Assembly: GCA_944326515.1 (NCBI GenBank)
Contig: CALVEI010000006.1
Coordinates: 1 to 54,807, forward strand
Length of the DNA: 54,807 nt
Reading direction: 5' to 3'
Source: Candidatus Gastranaerophilales bacterium
GTDB taxonomy: Bacteria; Cyanobacteriota; Vampirovibrionia; Gastranaerophilales; Gastranaerophilaceae
Translations under genes and position numbers: made by a program
Notes under the pieces: model-generated
What the model was told of the DNA's origin: nothing
Databases searched by the model: none
The model's input: only the letters and a program-made list of their open reading frames with translations
Part shown: positions 51,834 through 54,807 of the stretch, piece by piece
How positions within the stretch are numbered: the stretch's first letter is position 1
How the letters are laid out: the number at the start of each line of letters is the position of its first letter

Positions 51834-52796
51834 TTACTTTACCTTAACAAGTACTTTTACTGACGATTTTTCTGTATTTCTTTCAAAGGCTTTGATTGAG
51901 TCGTCTATATTGTAAATATCTGAAATTAAAGGTTTTACATCTATTCTTTTACTTTCAAGAAGTCTCAACGCAGGAGCAAATTGTCCACATCTTGAACCTA
52001 GAACCGTAATTTCGTCGATAACTATTGGTGCTAAATTAAATTCTTTAGAGGCTGCAATAGTACTTTTTAGAATCAATGTTCCTCTTGGTTTTGTTAATGC
52101 AAGTGATGTTTCAAAGCCTGTAATTGAGCCTGTCGCTTCAACTACAAAATCGTAGGCTTTTTCTATTTGCAGATCTTGTAATAGCTTTGTTTTAACGCCT
52201 TGGGCTTTTGCAATATCAAGTTTTTCTTGATGTTTACCGACAAGAGTAATATCAAGTCCCGCTGCATTTAGAGCTAGAGCTATTATTAAGCCGAGTTTTC
52301 CATCTCCAAGTACTATTACATTTTTGTATGGAGGAATATGTACTTGCTCAAGTATTTCCAATGCTGCAGCAAGTGGTTCTACAAATACAGCTTCTTCATC
52401 AGAAACATTCTGAGGTATTTCCAACAGATTTTTGACAGGCAGACATACATATTCTGCAAAGCAGCCTTCTCTTTGCCAAATACCTAAAGTTGAACGGTTA
52501 AAACAATGTCTTTCTAAACCTTGAGCGCACCATTCACACTCGCCGCATCCACAGTTTATTTCGCCAACAACTCTTTTGCCTACAAGTGATTTGTCTTCTT
52601 CGTTTACAAATTCCACTACGCCGGTGAATTCGTGACCTAGTATTCCTTTGTAACCCATATAACCTTTGGTTATTTCGTAATCTGTGTTACAGATACCTAT
52701 AGTGTTTACTTTTATTAGTGCTTCCCCCTCTTTTGGTGTTGGCATTGGATAATTGTTATCTAATTTTAATCCGTTATCAAATACTACAGCTTTCAT
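51834..52796 (-). CDS. Zinc-dependent alcohol dehydrogenase (MDR family)
   Basis: The 320-residue medium-chain dehydrogenase has the catalytic zinc ligands Cys36 (GICNTDYE) and His55-Glu56 (GHEFTGVV). The structural zinc set is Cys84, Cys87, Cys90 and Cys98 in the CGECEWC segment and after it. A Rossmann motif (VIVLGDGKLGLIIALA-type, about 164-180) binds NAD(P). It oxidises or reduces an alcohol; the substrate is unclear. GGGGAG precedes the ATG. It is the first gene of the run down to the aminotransferase gene. Confidence 0.88.
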   Translation of the reverse strand: MKAVVFDNGLKLDNNYPMPTPKEGEALIKVNTIGICNTDYEITKGYMGYKGILGHEFTGVVEFVNEEDKSLVGKRVVGEINCGCGECEWCAQGLERHCFNRSTLGIWQREGCFAEYVCLPVKNLLEIPQNVSDEEAVFVEPLAAALEILEQVHIPPYKNVIVLGDGKLGLIIALALNAAGLDITLVGKHQEKLDIAKAQGVKTKLLQDLQIEKAYDFVVEATGSITGFETSLALTKPRGTLILKSTIAASKEFNLAPIVIDEITVLGSRCGQFAPALRLLESKRIDVKPLISDIYNIDDSIKAFERNTEKSSVKVLVKVK

Positions 52797-52912
52797 TATT
52801 ACTCCCCTATGTGACTATTCTTATAATTGTTATTTCACACTGTAATTATATGCTAATGTAAATTTTTTGTCCAAAAACCGCAAAATATTTTTGTTTTGGG
52901 ATTTAAGCTAAT

Positions 52913-54613
52913 ATGAGTGATTCTGTATCTAACACATATTCCGCGTTCAATTTAAACGGAAAAAATATGTCTTATGATGCTCTTGAAAATAGGGCTAATA
53001 GAAATGCTTATGCTAAAGAAGAACGTAAACAATATTTGCAAAAACTAGCACAACTAAAAGATAATATCTCTAACCAAAAAGATTTAGAAATATTAACTTG
53101 TGTTTTTCCTATATGTTCTTTAGTCTCTTTACTTCTTTATAAAGGGTTTAGCAAAGTACCTTGTTCTGATGTTGAAAAAATTAACACGCTTGTAAAAGAC
53201 ATGATAAAAAAACATAAGTTAGATACCACAAATTTTAAGGCTGTTTTGTACGAAAAGAATGCAGAAGATTTTGTTGATGTTTTTGGTCAAAAGGTTGCTA
53301 ATTTAAGTGGTAAGTTAAAAGCAAAAGGTGCATTTTATGTTCTTCCGCACAATGTTGCTTTTGCTTTAGAAAAAGAACCTTTGTCTATATTTCATGAAGT
53401 CGGGCATGCTGTAACAGGCAATCAAAAACACGGATATGAGTGGCATAAATTTACAAATAAGCTTTTTAAGTATTCTGTTCTAACAGTTTTTGCTGCTCCT
53501 ATAAACACAGTTGGCAAAGATAAAAAATCTTCAAAGCAAAAGAATTTATATACATTTTTAGAAAAAATTAAAAAATCTGCTCCATACTTGGGGTTATTTA
53601 TGTGTGCTCCAAAACTTGCAGAAGAGTTTAATGCGTCAAAACTTGCAATATCGTTTTTGGCTTCTAAAGACAAAAAACTGGCATTAAATACATTACCATT
53701 AATCTCAGCAGCTTTTGGAACATATCTTTTTACTGTGCTATCCTCATTTGCTTTTACAAAATTCTTATCTTCAAAAACAGATAGTATTTATTTGCAAAAA
53801 TCTTTGAATAAACAGGCAAAAAATTATCAAAAGACTCTCAAATTTGATGAGTCTTATGAACCCCAAATTGCAGTGATAGACCAATTTAAAAATAATGTTA
53901 TAAAAGTAGATTGGGATAACAAACCTGATATGATACACGGTGATGCCGTTGAGTCTTTTATTAAGTCTGGTTTGCCTAATGCTCAAATATCAAGATTTGA
54001 TACTAATTTGAATGAATCAAGTGTGCAAAGTGCTTTGGATGAAATATTAAAAAGTGGTGTCGCTTATGATGCTATTAATTTGTCGAAGTCTTCTGATATT
54101 AAATTATCTAATTTATCAAAGCTTGTGGGGTTTGCTGTATCTCATCAAAATCTTTTAAAAGATAAAAACTTAATTAAAGAAAAATTCTTTAATTCTCCAT
54201 ACCAAGAAGCTCAGGAAATTAAACATATTATAAAGAGTCTTGAAAAATTAGCGTCACAGGGTGTAAAAATATACGTTTCTGCAGGTAATAAAGGACGTGA
54301 TTATATAAATTTATACACTCTTGCTGACAATATTAATGTAGTAGGCGCTGCCAATAAATACGGCGTTGCTAAAACACAATTTAGTTGTGATAACCCATTG
54401 GTCAACAGATGGAGTAAGGGCGTTTATGCTGTAAAAAAACTGACTGATAAAGATGGAAATAAAGGTTTTGATATCAATGAAGATGGCAAAATTGATATCT
54501 TGGCAAAAGATACAACTGCAAAAATCAAATTACCTGCACAAAAAATTTATGGAACGTCATTTGCTGCTCCGACGGCTCTTGTTATGGACTTGAGACGTAT
54601 TATTGAAGATTAA
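52913..54613 (+). CDS. Fusion of a YugP-type zinc metallopeptidase and a subtilisin-like serine protease
   Basis: The 566-residue protein joins two protease modules. First half: a hydrophobic segment (about 60-76), the zinc motif FHEVGHAV (HEVGH, 161-165) and AEEFNASKLAISFL (236-249), which matches the third-ligand region of YugP/Zn_peptidase_2 enzymes; more hydrophobic segments lie at about 186-197 and 262-282. Second half: a subtilase domain with catalytic Asp323 (IAVIDQF), His342 (IHGDAVESF), oxyanion Asn459 (YVSAGNKG) and Ser549 (GTSFAAP). An insertion DINEDGKID (520-528) looks like a calcium loop. Both active sites seem complete. No signal peptide is obvious, but the membrane segments suggest inner-membrane placement. 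No clear ribosome site precedes the ATG. I know of no common family with this fusion. Confidence 0.78.
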   Translation: MSDSVSNTYSAFNLNGKNMSYDALENRANRNAYAKEERKQYLQKLAQLKDNISNQKDLEILTCVFPICSLVSLLLYKGFSKVPCSDVEKINTLVKDMIKKHKLDTTNFKAVLYEKNAEDFVDVFGQKVANLSGKLKAKGAFYVLPHNVAFALEKEPLSIFHEVGHAVTGNQKHGYEWHKFTNKLFKYSVLTVFAAPINTVGKDKKSSKQKNLYTFLEKIKKSAPYLGLFMCAPKLAEEFNASKLAISFLASKDKKLALNTLPLISAAFGTYLFTVLSSFAFTKFLSSKTDSIYLQKSLNKQAKNYQKTLKFDESYEPQIAVIDQFKNNVIKVDWDNKPDMIHGDAVESFIKSGLPNAQISRFDTNLNESSVQSALDEILKSGVAYDAINLSKSSDIKLSNLSKLVGFAVSHQNLLKDKNLIKEKFFNSPYQEAQEIKHIIKSLEKLASQGVKIYVSAGNKGRDYINLYTLADNINVVGAANKYGVAKTQFSCDNPLVNRWSKGVYAVKKLTDKDGNKGFDINEDGKIDILAKDTTAKIKLPAQKIYGTSFAAPTALVMDLRRIIED

Positions 54614-54615
54614 CT

Positions 54616-54807
54616 TTATGCAGCTTGGTTAATGACTGTTAATGGATTTGTTTGAATTGCTGTTTGAATTTCTTTTTGATTTTTTGTTTCTTTATAAATT
54701 TGCAACAATTCCTTCCAGCCTTCAACAAATTCTACATTGTCTACTAGAACTTCTTTTGGAATTCAGGCATGGTGGATTTTCGGCAATAACTCATCAACAC
54801 TGTATTT
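54616..54807 (-). pseudogene. C-terminal part of an unknown gene with an in-frame TGA
   Basis: From the right edge (54807) the minus-strand frame reads protein-like (KYSVDELLPKIHHA), then a TGA at 54765-54763. It continues as IPKEVLVDNVEFVEGWKELL... to a TAA at 54618-54616, 48 residues past the TGA. TGG at that codon would give one continuous protein, so a nonsense change, a base error or read-through is possible. A real end at the TGA followed by chance coding is less likely, given the helical, codon-biased downstream text. The family is not recognised. Convergent with the protease gene, two bases apart. Confidence 0.45.

Noticed and set aside
54763-54765. Alternative genetic code with TGA as sense
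   Set aside because: TGA ends genes at 4916 and 10196 and all large genes lack internal TGA, so it is a stop here.

Overview
The window reads as a chromosomal segment of an AT-rich, diderm, anaerobic bacterium. It has an outer-membrane beta-barrel C-terminus at the left edge, an AsmA-type envelope protein, the [FeFe]-hydrogenase maturase HydF, a FliO-like protein, and several lineage-specific membrane-anchored or calcium-binding proteins. This gene mix and codon use would fit a gut member of the non-photosynthetic cyanobacterial sister group (Melainabacteria/Vampirovibrionia, order Gastranaerophilales). That placement is an inference, since there is no 16S rRNA here. TAA, TAG and occasionally TGA all act as stops, so the standard code applies.

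Layout. 1-750: end of an autotransporter-like barrel with codon use unlike its neighbours. 926-4236: tig-clpP-clpX protein-quality operon. 4428-6781: three poorly known genes. 6874-9501: dicarboxylate/glutamate symporter and aroA. 9498-10196: a tiny convergent ORF and an orphan receiver protein. 10225-12923: rpmG, tRNA-Trp, secE, nusG, rplK, rplA, with two L1-type RNA operators, ending in a terminator rather than continuing into rplJ-rplL. 12921-17298: an ADP-ribosyltransferase-like membrane protein, a glutamate-synthase-type oxidoreductase behind glutamine synthetase, and two small genes. 17436-22330: FliO-like protein, short NeuB, KdsC-type phosphatase, large TPR protein and aspartate kinase, tightly packed. 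22430-30371: uridine-kinase-like ATPase, RHH regulator, glycine-zipper protein, 5'-nucleotidase-like protein and AsmA-like protein. 30464-34206: RNase HIII and gcvT-gcvH-gcvPA (no gcvPB here). 34212-37348: an MBOAT plus AlgX/AlgJ-like O-acylation pair. 37435-44108: rpe, rnc, cdsA, frr, pyrH, an unknown membrane protein and pnp. 44294-47156: EF-hand protein, rpmA/rplU, a secreted TPR protein and a small gene. 47153-52796: aminotransferase, folE2, a duplicated RWYD-motif protein, hydF, a flippase-like membrane protein and a zinc alcohol dehydrogenase. 52913-54613: a metallopeptidase-subtilisin fusion. 54616-54807: edge of a minus-strand gene carrying an in-frame TGA.

How the genes work together. 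Housekeeping blocks dominate: protein folding and proteolysis, translation, RNA decay, phospholipid precursor synthesis, nitrogen assimilation, one-carbon metabolism, and aromatic, lysine-family and pterin biosynthesis. Between them sit accessory genes for surface modification and lineage-specific proteins. Genes are dense and no gene-free stretch exceeds about 280 bases. The longest, 45528-45807, holds the rplU promoter, a leader hairpin, a terminator and a repeat cluster.

Most notable: the two-protease fusion at 52913-54613 with both active sites apparently intact; the ART-like protein at 12921-13874; paired L1 operators flanking rplK; and several genes whose -10 box lies exactly six bases before the ATG with no Shine-Dalgarno sequence, which suggests leaderless mRNAs.
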